From: DASQPJ01 sp036268355
Lineage (GTDB): Bacteria > Actinomycetota > Actinomycetes > Sporichthyales > Sporichthyaceae
NCBI GenBank assembly: GCA_036268355.1
Contig: DATAUG010000102.1
Location: 1-17,486 of the forward strand
Length of the DNA stretch: 17,486 nt
Reading direction: 5' to 3'
The notes below the pieces were generated by a model. That model was not told where the DNA came from and did not search any database. It was given only the letters and a program-made list of their open reading frames with translations. Below, piece by piece: positions 6,554-14,133 of this stretch. Position 1 is the stretch's first letter, and every line of letters starts with the position of its first letter. The position numbers and the translations under genes were made by a program.

Positions 6554-7390
6554 GTGACCTCGCCGAGGAGGCCGCCCCGCGTGCTGACGATCGCCGGCTC
6601 CGACCCGTCCGGGGGCGCCGGGATCCAGGCGGACCTGAAGACGGTGTTGGCGCTGGGCGGACACGGCATGAGTGTGCTCACCGCGGTCACCGTGCAGAAC
6701 TCGACCGGGGTGGCCGGCTGGTGGCCGGTCCCGTTGGACATCGTGCGGGGTCAGTTCACCGCCGTGGTCGAGGACATCGGGGTCGACGCGGTGAAGACCG
6801 GGATGCTGGGTGAGCCCGGGATCGTGGAAGCCGTTGCCGCGTTGCTCGAACCGCTGCATCGCGCCGGCGTCCCGATCGTCGTCGACCCGGTCCTGGCGGC
6901 GAGCACCGCCGATCCGCTGGCCGTCGCCGGCCTGCAGGTCGCCCTGCGGGAAAGCCTCCTGCCGTTGGCCACGGTTGTCACGCCGAACCTGGCGGAGGTC
7001 GCGGCGTTGACCGGGGTGACCGTCGAGGAGGAGGCCGGTCTGGGGCGGGCTGCCGCGGCGCTGCTCGCCTCGGGCGCGCGGTGGGTCCTCGTGAAGGGCG
7101 GCCATCTGCCGGGCGACGCGGTGGACCTGCTGACCGACGGCGACACCCGGTTGGTTCTGCGCGCGCCGCGCTCGCCCAACCGGCACACCCACGGCACCGG
7201 ATGCACCCTGGCCGCGGCCATCGCGACCGAACTGGCCCGCGGCCGCACGGTTCCCGAGGCGGCGCGCGCGGCCAAGGACTACGTAACCGGAGCGATCGCG
7301 GCGGGCTTCCCGGCCGGCGCCGGAGCGGGCCCGGTCGACCACAACTGGCGGCACCGTCCGGGCGCCGCCGCGGATCCGGCTAGCGGGTGA
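6554..7390 (+). CDS. thiD: Bifunctional hydroxymethylpyrimidine kinase / phosphomethylpyrimidine kinase
   Basis: 278 residues from GTG 6554, giving the family-typical opening MTSPRRPPRVLTIAGSDPSG with the substrate loop GGAGIQADLKT (20-30). TAVTVQNSTGV (43-53), DAVKTGMLGE (78-87), VVDPVLAAS (109-117), VVTPNLAE (141-148), VLVKGGH (178-184) and the anion-hole/ATP motif HGTGCTLAAAIA (213-224) follow the ribokinase-fold order. ThiD phosphorylates HMP and HMP-P to HMP-PP, which is joined to the thiazole moiety before ThiL acts. A GTG at 6497 overlaps the thiL stop as GTGA and is in frame, but it would add 19 residues encoded by a repetitive tract, so I prefer 6554. The 3' end overlaps convergent rpmB by 11 bases. 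Confidence 0.95.
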   Translation: MTSPRRPPRVLTIAGSDPSGGAGIQADLKTVLALGGHGMSVLTAVTVQNSTGVAGWWPVPLDIVRGQFTAVVEDIGVDAVKTGMLGEPGIVEAVAALLEPLHRAGVPIVVDPVLAASTADPLAVAGLQVALRESLLPLATVVTPNLAEVAALTGVTVEEEAGLGRAAAALLASGARWVLVKGGHLPGDAVDLLTDGDTRLVLRAPRSPNRHTHGTGCTLAAAIATELARGRTVPEAARAAKDYVTGAIAAGFPAGAGAGPVDHNWRHRPGAAADPASG

Positions 7391-7565
7391 TCTTGCCCGA
7401 CTTGATGCACGTCGTGCAGACCTTCATCCGCCGGCGCGCGCCGTTCACCATCGCGTGAACCGGTTGGATGTTCGGGTTGAAGCGCCGCCGGGTCCGGCGG
7501 TGGGAGTGCGAGATGTTGTTGCCGAAGCCCGGCCCCTTGCCGCAGACGTCGCAGTTGGCAGCCAC
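7380..7565 (-). CDS. rpmB: Large ribosomal subunit protein bL28, zinc-binding form
   Basis: 61 residues from GTG 7565, with a GGGAG ribosome-binding site 8 bases upstream; an in-frame extension to 7631 lacks family similarity. The sequence opens (M)AANCDVCGKGPGFGNNISHS, continues with a basic R-R-T-R-R-R-F block and PNIQPVHA, and ends CTTCIKSGKITR. Cysteine pairs CDVC (5, 8) and CTTC (50, 53) make this the zinc-ribbon (C+) type. Actinobacteria often also encode a zinc-free paralogue under Zur control elsewhere. It lies opposite thiD and overlaps its end by 11 bases. A candidate promoter sits 45-75 bases upstream. Confidence 0.97.
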   Translation of the reverse strand: MAANCDVCGKGPGFGNNISHSHRRTRRRFNPNIQPVHAMVNGARRRMKVCTTCIKSGKITR

Positions 7566-7608
7566 CGGACACACTCCCGAACCTATTTGAGAACAAAGCC
7601 GACCGCAG

Positions 7609-7639
7609 AGAATAGCCGACTCCGCATTCACCGGGCCAA
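7609..7639 (-). promoter_or_regulatory. Candidate rpmB promoter
   Basis: On the minus strand a TTGGCC (7639-7634) and a TATTCT (7614-7609) are 19 bases apart. They would start transcription near 7602, leaving a leader of roughly 36 bases with the GGGAG ribosome-binding site before the GTG. The -10 is good; the spacing is slightly long. Confidence 0.4.
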
Positions 7640-7686
7640 TCGAGTGCGCCGATCGCCGGACCGCTGTAGGAGTCCGCGCCGCCGAT

Positions 7687-7692
7687 TAGGGT
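7687..7692 (+). promoter_or_regulatory. Candidate -10 element for leaderless DAK2-gene mRNA
   Basis: TAGGGT (TANNNT type) ends 6 bases before the GTG at 7699, and no ribosome-binding site lies in between. This geometry is expected for leaderless transcription starting at the GTG. No clear -35 is seen. Confidence 0.35.
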
Positions 7693-7698
7693 GCATTC

Positions 7699-9342
7699 GT
7701 GGCAACGAACCCACGGGATCCCGGCGCCGGGCCGCTGTCGGGAACGGTGGCGGTGCGGGCCGCGGACGTGCGTCGGGCCGTGCGAGAGGTGCTGGCCGAA
7801 CTCGGCCGGGCCCGCGAGGAGATCGACTCGCTCAACGTCTTCCCGGTCGCCGACTCCGACACCGGCACGAACCTCTACCTGACGGTCGAGGCGGCCCACC
7901 AGGCGCTTGCGGCGTTGCCCGAGGACGCCGACCTGCGGACGTGCTTGACCGAACTGACCCGAGCTTCGATGACCGGGGCGTGGGGCAACTCCGGGGTGAT
8001 CCTGAGCCAGATGGTGCGCGGGGCCGCTGAAACGGTGGCCGCCACGCCGGCCGAGTTGACCCCGGCGCAGGCAGCCGAACTCGTGGGCGCCGCGCTGACG
8101 CGGGCCACCGAGCTGGCCTACATCGCGGTGGACCGACCGGCCGAGGGCACGATGCTGACGGTCGCGCACTGCGCCGCCGACGCCGCGGTCGGTGCGGACG
8201 CCGCCGCCGCGTTGCAGCGGGCCGCCCTCGCCGCGCACCGGGCCCTGGAGCTGACCCCGCTGCAGCTGGAGGTGTTGGCCCGGGCCGGGGTGGTCGACGC
8301 CGGCGGCCGCGGGCTGACCGTGCTGCTCGACGCGCTGGTCGGGCTGGTCAGTGGCGTGACGCCGATGACGCCCGCCCCGCGGGCGCGGCTGTCGATCCCG
8401 GAACTGCCGCTCCAACGGTGCACCGCGGCGATCAGCGGCTACGAGTTGGTGTTCCTGTTCGACGGCGCCGCCGGTGCCGCCGCCCGGCTGCGGGCCGAGT
8501 TGGCCAACGCCGGCGACTCGCTGGTCATCGTCGGCGCCGACGAGTTGTGGAACGTGCACCTGCACACCCACGACTGCGGCGCGGCCCTCGACGTGGCGAT
8601 GAACTGCGGCAGGCCGCACGGGATCCGGGTGACCAACCTTGCCGAGGCGGCCGACCGCGCGGCGGTCGACCGCGCCGGCCCGGGGCGTGCCGTCGTCGCC
8701 CTGGCCAGCGGGCCCGGCTTGGCCAAGCTGCTCGACGAGGCCGGTGCGGTCGCCGTGGAGGTCCCGCACGGGTCGGTCCCGGCGACCGCGGCGGTGCTCG
8801 AGGCGATGCGCCGGCCGATGGCCCGCCAGGTCGTGGTCCTGCCCAACGAGGAGGCCAGCCGTCCGGCGTGCGAGGCCGCGGCGGTCCAGGCCCGGGCCGC
8901 GGGCCTGGACGTGGCCGTGATCCCCACCGTGGCCTCGGTCCAGTCGTTGGCGGCGTGGGCGGTGCACGACCCGGGTCGGCGGTTCACCGACGACGTCGTC
9001 GCCATGACCGCCGCGGCGGGTGCGACGCGGCACGCCGGGGTGGTGGTCGCCGCCGAGGCCGCGATGACCAGCGCCGGGGTGTGCCGGGCCGGCGACGTCA
9101 TCGGGCTGATCGAGGGCGAGGTCGTCGCGATCGGCACGCAGCCCGAGGCGGTCGGGGCCGAACTCATCGAACGCCTGCTTGGCGGCGGTGGCGAGTTGGT
9201 GACGCTGATCGCCGGGGCGGGCCTGGCCGGTGGCGCGCCCGCCCGCCTGGTCGCCGCGTTGCATCAACGGCGACCGGACGTGGAATGTGTGTGCCACGAC
9301 GGAGGCCAGCCGGATCACCTGCTCCTCCTCGGCGTGGAATGA
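7699..9342 (+). CDS. DAK2-domain protein, FakA/YloV-like
   Basis: 547 residues from GTG 7699. The N-terminal DhaL/DAK2 kinase domain (about 25-215) has LNVFPVADSDTGTNL (45-59), whose DxDTGTN supplies Mg-binding aspartates, and MTGAWGNSGVILSQMVRG (91-108). AVDRPAEGTMLTV and VVDAGGRGL follow. The middle and C-terminal parts (about 230-547) match the layout of FakA, the ATP-binding subunit that phosphorylates FakB-bound fatty acids in Firmicutes. No FakB/DegV gene is in the window, so fatty-acid kinase activity is inferred from family only. Position next to rpmB and recG is a conserved arrangement. The stop overlaps the recG start (ATGA), implying coupled translation. ADSDTG differs from the more common PDGDTG, but the metal-binding aspartates are kept. 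Confidence 0.88.
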   Translation: MATNPRDPGAGPLSGTVAVRAADVRRAVREVLAELGRAREEIDSLNVFPVADSDTGTNLYLTVEAAHQALAALPEDADLRTCLTELTRASMTGAWGNSGVILSQMVRGAAETVAATPAELTPAQAAELVGAALTRATELAYIAVDRPAEGTMLTVAHCAADAAVGADAAAALQRAALAAHRALELTPLQLEVLARAGVVDAGGRGLTVLLDALVGLVSGVTPMTPAPRARLSIPELPLQRCTAAISGYELVFLFDGAAGAAARLRAELANAGDSLVIVGADELWNVHLHTHDCGAALDVAMNCGRPHGIRVTNLAEAADRAAVDRAGPGRAVVALASGPGLAKLLDEAGAVAVEVPHGSVPATAAVLEAMRRPMARQVVVLPNEEASRPACEAAAVQARAAGLDVAVIPTVASVQSLAAWAVHDPGRRFTDDVVAMTAAAGATRHAGVVVAAEAAMTSAGVCRAGDVIGLIEGEVVAIGTQPEAVGAELIERLLGGGGELVTLIAGAGLAGGAPARLVAALHQRRPDVECVCHDGGQPDHLLLLGVE

Positions 9343-11561
9343 CCGAGCGCGGCGAGACCAGCGCGACTGCGGTTCATCACCCACTGGGTGAGCCCCTGCA
9401 GCGCGTACTCGGAGCGCCTGCCGCCAAGAAGTTGGCCAAGGCCTTCGAGATGGACACGGTCGGGGACCTGATGCGGCACTACCCGCGCCGCTACCAGGAA
9501 CGGGGCGCGCTGACGCCGCTGGCCGAGCTGGAGCTCGGCGCCGAGGTTACCGTGCTGGCCGAGGTCCGCTCGATCAACTCGAAGACGTTGTCCCGACCTC
9601 CCCACCGGGTTCAGCAGATCGTGGTCACCGACGGCTCGACGTCGCTCACCCTGGTCTTCTTCGGCAGGCACACATCGGGCGACCGGTTGCGCGCCGGGGT
9701 GCGCGGCCTGTTCGCGGGCACCGTCGGGGTGTTCAAGGGCGAACGCCAACTCGCGCACCCCGCGTTCGAGTTGCTGTCCGACGAGGTGGATGCCGATGCC
9801 GCCGCCGGTTGGGCCGAGTCGCTGATCCCGATCTATCCGTCCTCGGGGACGTTGAAGAGCTGGGACCTGCCCAAGTACACCCGGGAGGCGCTGGCCTGGT
9901 TGGCCGCCCGCGAGGCCGAACTGCCCGATCCGCTGCCCGCGCGGTTGCGGGCCCAGCAGGGCCTGATCGGGCTGGGGCAGGCCCTGCGGGAGATCCACCG
10001 GCCGAGTGGTTGGGACGAGGTGCACCGGGCCCAACGCCGCCTGCGTTGGGAGGAGGCGTTCGTCCTGCAGACCGCGCTGGTCCGCCGCCGGCTGGACGTG
10101 CGCCGGCTGCCCGCCACGCCCAGGGAAGCTCGCCCCGACGGACTGCTGGTCGCGTTCGACGAGCGGTTGCCCTTCGAGCTCACCGAGGGGCAACGTGCCG
10201 TCGGTGCCCAGATCGCAGCCGACCTGGCGAGTTCGCACCCGATGCATCGGCTGCTGCAGGGCGATGTGGGCTCCGGCAAGACGGTCGTGGCGCTGCGGGC
10301 GATGTTGGCCGTGGTCGACGCCGGTGGCCAGGCCGCGCTGCTGGCACCCACCGAGGTGCTGGCCCAGCAGCACCACCGGTCGTTGTGCGCCTTGCTGGGT
10401 CCGTTGGCCGAGGCGGGCAGGCTCGGTGGTGATCAGCGCGGCACCCGGGTGGTGTTGCTGACCGGCTCGTCCTCGCAGCCGGCCCGGCGGGCCGCGCTGC
10501 TGGACGCCGCCTCGGGTGCCGCGGGGATCGTCGTGGGCACGCACGCGCTGCTCGAGGACCGGGTCGACTTCGCCGATCTCGGCCTGGTGGTCGTCGACGA
10601 ACAGCACCGGTTCGGCGTGGAACAACGTGACGCCCTGCGCAGCAAGGGACAGCGACCGCCGCACATGCTGGTGATGACCGCCACCCCGATCCCGCGGACC
10701 GTGGCCATGACGGTGTTCGGCGACCTGGACGTCTCGACGTTGGCCGAACTGCCCGCCGGCCGCGCCCCGATCGCCACCCACGTCGTCCCCGTCTCCGAGC
10801 GCCCCAACTACCTGGACCGGGCCTGGGAGCGCATCCGGGAGGAGACGGCGGCCGGCCGACAGACCTACGTGGTGTGTCCGCGCATCGGTGGTACCGACGA
10901 CGAGGAGCCGCCGGCGGGGGAGGCCGAGAACGAGGCCGAGGAGCGTCGGCCGCCCGCCGCGGTGGCCGACGTGGCGCCGCAGTTGGCCGCCGGCCCGCTG
11001 GCCGGGCTGCGCCTGGAGGTCCTGCACGGTCGGCTGCCGGCCGACACGAAGGAGGCCGTGATGACGGCGTTCGCGGCCGGCCGCCTGGATGTGCTGGTGG
11101 CCACCACCGTCGTCGAGGTGGGTGTCGACGTACCGAACGCCACGGTGATGGCCATCCTCGACGCCGACCGGTTCGGGATCTCCCAGCTGCACCAGTTGCG
11201 CGGCCGCGTCGGCCGCGGTGGCCTGCCCGGGCTGTGTCTGCTGATCACCGACGCGCCGCCGGGGAGCCCGGCGCGGGAGCGGCTGGACGCCGTCGCGGCG
11301 ACCTGCGACGGCTTCGAGCTGTCCCGGCTCGACCTGTGGGCTCGGCGCGAGGGCGACGTACTCGGCGCCGCGCAGTCGGGCCGGCGGTCCAGCCTCAAGC
11401 TCCTCGAGGTGCTCCGGCACGGTGACTTGATCGCGGCGGCCAGGGCCGCGGCGAGCGCCGTCCTCGAGGACGACCCGGAGCTGACCAGCCATCCGGGTCT
11501 CGCGCTCGCGCTGGCCGACCTGCTCGACACCGAGCGGGCGGACTATCTGGAGAAGGTCTGA
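9339..11561 (+). CDS. recG: ATP-dependent DNA helicase RecG
   Basis: 740 residues from ATG 9339, which overlaps the DAK2-gene stop (ATGA); the frame is open further upstream but only as antisense-like low-complexity sequence. The N-terminal wedge/OB domain covers about 20-200 (HYPRRYQ, VTVLAEV). Helicase motifs: LTEGQRAVGAQI (Q region), LLQGDVGSGKT with Walker Lys314, APTEVLAQQHH, GTHALL, DEQHRFGVEQR (420-430), MTATPIPRT, LHGRLPADTKE, VATTVVEVGVDVPNA and HQLRGRVGRG. RecG rewinds and regresses stalled replication forks and Holliday junctions. An acidic Glu/Asp-rich insert (about 518-540) separates the helicase lobes before the motif around LHGRL; I recall similar inserts in actinobacterial RecG. 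rsmD follows 13 bases downstream. Confidence 0.97.
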   Translation: MTERGETSATAVHHPLGEPLQRVLGAPAAKKLAKAFEMDTVGDLMRHYPRRYQERGALTPLAELELGAEVTVLAEVRSINSKTLSRPPHRVQQIVVTDGSTSLTLVFFGRHTSGDRLRAGVRGLFAGTVGVFKGERQLAHPAFELLSDEVDADAAAGWAESLIPIYPSSGTLKSWDLPKYTREALAWLAAREAELPDPLPARLRAQQGLIGLGQALREIHRPSGWDEVHRAQRRLRWEEAFVLQTALVRRRLDVRRLPATPREARPDGLLVAFDERLPFELTEGQRAVGAQIAADLASSHPMHRLLQGDVGSGKTVVALRAMLAVVDAGGQAALLAPTEVLAQQHHRSLCALLGPLAEAGRLGGDQRGTRVVLLTGSSSQPARRAALLDAASGAAGIVVGTHALLEDRVDFADLGLVVVDEQHRFGVEQRDALRSKGQRPPHMLVMTATPIPRTVAMTVFGDLDVSTLAELPAGRAPIATHVVPVSERPNYLDRAWERIREETAAGRQTYVVCPRIGGTDDEEPPAGEAENEAEERRPPAAVADVAPQLAAGPLAGLRLEVLHGRLPADTKEAVMTAFAAGRLDVLVATTVVEVGVDVPNATVMAILDADRFGISQLHQLRGRVGRGGLPGLCLLITDAPPGSPARERLDAVAATCDGFELSRLDLWARREGDVLGAAQSGRRSSLKLLEVLRHGDLIAAARAAASAVLEDDPELTSHPGLALALADLLDTERADYLEKV

Positions 11562-11574
11562 ACGTGCGGGCGCG

Positions 11575-12141
11575 GTGGTGATTCGCATCGTCGGCGGCAG
11601 CGTGGGCGGACGGCTGCTGACGACCCCGAAGGGCATGACCACCCGGCCGACCTCCGACCGGGCTCGGGAGGCGTTGTTCTCCACCGTGGAGTCACTGCGG
11701 CCCATGGCCGGGGTGCGGGTGTTGGACCTCTACGCGGGCAGCGGCTCGGTGGGCCTGGAGGCGCTGTCCCGCGGGGCGGCCGCGGCGGTCCTGGTGGAGT
11801 CCGACCGACGGGTCTGCGAGGTGCTGCGGGCGAACGTGGCCGCATTGGGCCTGCCCGGAGCCCGGGTGATCTGCGACCGGGTCGACGGCGCCCTGGCCGA
11901 GCCCGCGGCGATGCCGTTCGACGTGCTGTTCGCCGACCCGCCGTACGCGCTGGTCACGGCGGAGCTGGCCGGCGTGCTGACCGCGGCGGCGCGGGGCGGT
12001 TGGCTGGGCCCGGACGCCGTGGTGGTGGTCGAACGGGCGAGCCGCGATCCGGCGTTCGCCTGGCCGGCCGGCTTCACCGCGGTGCGGGAACGCCGCTACG
12101 GCGAGGCGACGCTCTGGTACGGCCGGCACCGCGCGGTGTGA
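11575..12141 (+). CDS. rsmD: 16S rRNA (guanine(966)-N(2))-methyltransferase RsmD
   Basis: 188 residues from GTG 11575 (GTG 11578 would remove one residue). RsmD signatures: IRIVGGSVGGRLL (3-15), RPTSDRAREALF (24-35), SAM-binding VLDLYAGSGSVGLEALSRGA (49-68), VESDRRV (74-80) and the catalytic DVLFADPPY (116-124, DPPY motif). It methylates the exocyclic amine of guanine 966 in 16S rRNA during small-subunit assembly. The length is normal. The start lacks a good ribosome-binding site and lies 13 bases after recG, so it probably depends on the upstream transcript. The recG-rsmD-coaD order is conserved in actinobacteria. Confidence 0.95.
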   Translation: MVIRIVGGSVGGRLLTTPKGMTTRPTSDRAREALFSTVESLRPMAGVRVLDLYAGSGSVGLEALSRGAAAAVLVESDRRVCEVLRANVAALGLPGARVICDRVDGALAEPAAMPFDVLFADPPYALVTAELAGVLTAAARGGWLGPDAVVVVERASRDPAFAWPAGFTAVRERRYGEATLWYGRHRAV

Positions 12142-12164
12142 TCCGCCGCGCGATCGGGAGCACC

Positions 12165-12179
12165 CCGGCGTAGCGCCGG
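12165..12179 (+). other. Short perfect GC hairpin between rsmD and coaD
   Basis: CCGGCG-TAG-CGCCGG is a perfect six-base-pair stem with a three-base loop in the 65-base rsmD-coaD gap. There is no T-run after it. It could be an RNA-end-stabilising hairpin or a weak actinobacterial terminator, or it could be chance in GC-rich DNA. Confidence 0.35.
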
Positions 12180-12206
12180 ACGCACGGTGAGGCCACACTT
12201 TCCAGC

Positions 12207-12698
12207 GTGCGCAGCTGCGTCTGTCCCGGTTCGTTCGATCCGGTGACCAACGGTCACCTGGACGTGATCGCCCGTGCGGCGAAGTTGGCCGACGAGGTGG
12301 TCGTCGCGGTCCTGGTGAACCGCAACAAGGACGGGTTGTTCAGCCTGGAGGAGCGGATGGAGATGCTCCGGCTGGAGCTGCGCGACTTCCCCAACGTACG
12401 GGTCGACTCCTTCGACGGCCTGCTGGTCGACTACTGCACCGCGAACGGGATCCCGGCGATCATCAAGGGCCTTCGGGTGGTCGGCGACTTCGACTACGAG
12501 CTGCAGATGGCCCAGATGAACCACGCGTTGACCGATGTGGAGACCTTGTTCGTCGCGACCAGTCCGCGGTACAGCTTCCTGTCCTCCAGCCTGGTCAAGG
12601 AGGTGGCGGCGCACCGCGGCCAGATCAAGGGCCTGGTGCCGGACATGGTTCTGGAGCGGCTGATGGCACGCCTGGCCGGTCCGGAGTCATCGGCCTAG
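12207..12698 (+). CDS. coaD: Phosphopantetheine adenylyltransferase
   Basis: 163 residues, standard for bacterial PPAT. The GTG start gives MRSCVCPGSFDPVTNGHLDV with the nucleotidyltransferase TNGH motif at 14-17. AVLVNRNKDGLFSLEERMEM (39-58), FDGLLVDYC, IIKGLRVVGDFDYELQMAQM (85-104) and RYSFLSSSLVKEV (the ISSTxVR-type motif) follow. It transfers AMP from ATP to 4'-phosphopantetheine, the penultimate step of coenzyme A synthesis. There is no ribosome-binding site; CACACT at 12194-12199 is a poor -10 match seven bases upstream, so a leaderless start is possible but weakly supported. The next gene begins on the base after the coaD stop. Confidence 0.97.
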   Translation: MRSCVCPGSFDPVTNGHLDVIARAAKLADEVVVAVLVNRNKDGLFSLEERMEMLRLELRDFPNVRVDSFDGLLVDYCTANGIPAIIKGLRVVGDFDYELQMAQMNHALTDVETLFVATSPRYSFLSSSLVKEVAAHRGQIKGLVPDMVLERLMARLAGPESSA

Positions 12699-13349
12699 AT
12701 GGCGCAGGTGCCGGACGGCGACCCGCGCGTGATTCTGGCGGCGCTACGGGAGACGGTCGCTGCGGCGCGATCGATGCCCATGTCCGCCTCCTGCGTGCTC
12801 AACCGCGGTGAAACGCTGGCGCTGATCGACCGGCTCGGGGCCGCGCTGCCGGACAGCCTGGCGGCCGCCGACGCCCTGCTCGCGCGGGACAGCGACCTGC
12901 TGGCGGGGGCGCGCGAGCAGGCCGCGCAGGTGCTGGCCGACGCCCACACCGAGGTGGAGCGTCGGCTGGCCGACAGCAGTGCCGGTTCGGTGGCCCGGGC
13001 CTGGGCGGACTCCCTGCGAGCCCAGGCCGAGGTCGACGCGGCCACCGAACGTTCGCAGACCGAGGCCTTCGTGGATGCCAAGCTGGCCCACGTCGAGGCG
13101 GTGCTGGTCCGGACCCTCGCGCTGGCTCGCGCCCAGCCCGCGTCCCCGCCGGACGCCGTGGCCGACATGGCGGCGCAGCTCACCGAGCTGGCCGCCGAGA
13201 TCGAGCAGATGCTGCTGGTCGTCCATCGGGGCCGCGAGCGGATGGCCGGTCGGGACCAGATGGACGAGCTGGGTGATCACCTTCGGGCCATGGACGCCGC
13301 GCCGGAGGAACAGGGCGCCGGGTTGGGCACCCGGGAGGAACTCGGGTAA
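12699..13349 (+). CDS. SepIVA-like (DivIVA-type) septation coiled-coil protein
   Basis: 216 residues starting on the base after the coaD stop, so translation is probably coupled. The N-terminal part reads AAARSMPMSASCVLNRGETL followed by ALIDRLGAALPDSLAAADAL; it strongly recalls the start of mycobacterial SepIVA (Rv2927c), a DivIVA-domain septum protein at the same locus. A heptad-rich, Ala/Glu/Arg-rich coiled coil covers about 55-125. FVDAKLAHVEAVLVRTLALA (123-142) matches the conserved region after the coil, and a second helix covers 150-200. It is shorter than I remember for the mycobacterial protein (about 245), mainly in the coil. No membrane segment or signal peptide is present. A role in septum or membrane-domain organisation is inferred from synteny and similarity by eye. 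Confidence 0.75.
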   Translation: MAQVPDGDPRVILAALRETVAAARSMPMSASCVLNRGETLALIDRLGAALPDSLAAADALLARDSDLLAGAREQAAQVLADAHTEVERRLADSSAGSVARAWADSLRAQAEVDAATERSQTEAFVDAKLAHVEAVLVRTLALARAQPASPPDAVADMAAQLTELAAEIEQMLLVVHRGRERMAGRDQMDELGDHLRAMDAAPEEQGAGLGTREELG

Positions 13350-13352
13350 TCT
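13323..13352 (+). promoter_or_regulatory. Candidate leaderless promoter for DUF177-rpmF-rnc-mutM
   Basis: TTGGGC (13323-13328), an 18-base spacer and TAATCT (13347-13352) form a good sigma-A-type promoter. The -10 ends five bases before the GTG at 13358, so the transcript would begin at the start codon. The promoter lies in the last codons of the SepIVA-like gene, and its -10 contains that gene's TAA stop. Confidence 0.5.
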
Positions 13353-13357
13353 GCGGC

Positions 13358-13942
13358 GTGGTCAAAACCGACCTTCAATGTGCCATGCCCGAAGAGACCC
13401 AGAAGACCCAGCGGCTCGACCCGCAGGCACCGCTCGTGCTCGACGTCAGTCGACTGGGCCGCCGAGCGGGCTCGATGAGTCGGGTCTCCCGGTCTGTTCC
13501 GGCACCGGCGGATCTGGGGTTGGAGGTCATCGGCGTGCCTGCGGGCGCCGACGTCGAGCTGGAACTGCGGCTCGAGGCGGTGCTCGACGGCGTGCTCGTG
13601 TCGGGAACGGCGCGAGCTCCGCTGGCCGGTGAATGCGTCCGGTGCCTCGAACCGATCTCCGGCACGACGGAGGTCGATCTCGCGGAACTGTTCGTGTTCC
13701 CCGATCGCGACGGCGACGAGGAGACCCGCTGGCTTCAGGACGACCTGATCGACCTGGAACCGACGTTGCGCGACGCGGTGGTGCTCGAACTGCCGCTCCA
13801 GCCGGTGTGCGAGGAAGACTGCCCGGGGTTGTGCGCCGAATGCGGCGCCCGCCTGGCGGACGACCCCGAGCACGGGCACCTGCGGACCGACGCCCGTTGG
13901 GCCGCGTTGCAGGATCTTCGACTCGACGAGAAACAGGAGTGA
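13358..13942 (+). CDS. DUF177 (YceD) family protein
   Basis: 194 residues from GTG 13358; ATG 13385 would give 185 residues and still contain the conserved part. Family features: LVLDVSRLGRRAGSM (26-40), ARAPLAGECVRCLEPI with Cys93/Cys96 (85-100), the DLAELFVF acidic strand (107-114), DLIDLEPTLRDAVVLELPLQ (129-148) and a Cys cluster CEEDCPGLCAECG (151, 155, 159, 162) that probably binds zinc. YceD genes almost always precede rpmF, as here (6-base gap), and the family is linked to ribosomal RNA accumulation or large-subunit maturation. The biochemical activity is not settled. A leaderless promoter is likely, and the GTG lacks a ribosome-binding site. Confidence 0.92.
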   Translation: MVKTDLQCAMPEETQKTQRLDPQAPLVLDVSRLGRRAGSMSRVSRSVPAPADLGLEVIGVPAGADVELELRLEAVLDGVLVSGTARAPLAGECVRCLEPISGTTEVDLAELFVFPDRDGDEETRWLQDDLIDLEPTLRDAVVLELPLQPVCEEDCPGLCAECGARLADDPEHGHLRTDARWAALQDLRLDEKQE

Positions 13943-13948
13943 GTCACG

Positions 13949-14122
13949 GTGGCCGTCCCGAAGCGGAAGCAATCGCGCAGCAACACCCGTAGCCGGCGCG
14001 CCAACTGGAAGGCCACCGCACCCACGCTGGCCACGTGCGACCGGTGCCGCGAGCCGAAGCTCCCGCACACGGCCTGCCCGACCTGCGGCACGTACAACCG
14101 GCGCCAGGTGCTGGGCGCCTGA
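13949..14122 (+). CDS. rpmF: Large ribosomal subunit protein bL32, zinc-binding form
   Basis: 57 residues from GTG 13949, with an AGGAG ribosome-binding site 9 bases upstream at the end of the DUF177 gene. The N-terminus (M)AVPKRKQSRSNTRSRRANW is the classic bL32 opening. ATCDRC (Cys30, Cys33) and ACPTCGTYNRRQV (Cys43, Cys46) form the four-cysteine zinc ribbon of the C+ type. The length is normal. It sits between the yceD-type gene and rnc, the conserved order. Because both bL28 and bL32 here are zinc forms, any zinc-free paralogues must lie elsewhere in the genome. Confidence 0.98.
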   Translation: MAVPKRKQSRSNTRSRRANWKATAPTLATCDRCREPKLPHTACPTCGTYNRRQVLGA

Positions 14123-14133
14123 GCGGTCCGGCG

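Noticed and set aside
8418..9338. N-terminal extension of the recG frame
   Set aside because: It overlaps the DAK2 gene in another frame, is Arg/Gly-rich and has no RecG similarity; ATG 9339 overlaps the upstream stop as expected for coupling.
9315..11705. Long minus-strand frame opposite recG (796 codons) and another opposite the DAK2 gene (7279-9384)
   Set aside because: These are GC-driven antisense shadows. The forward genes have full motif sets, and the reverse translations are low-complexity with no family signature.
12165..12179. Intrinsic terminator after rsmD
   Set aside because: A six-base-pair stem without a T-run is too weak to call; kept only as a hairpin.
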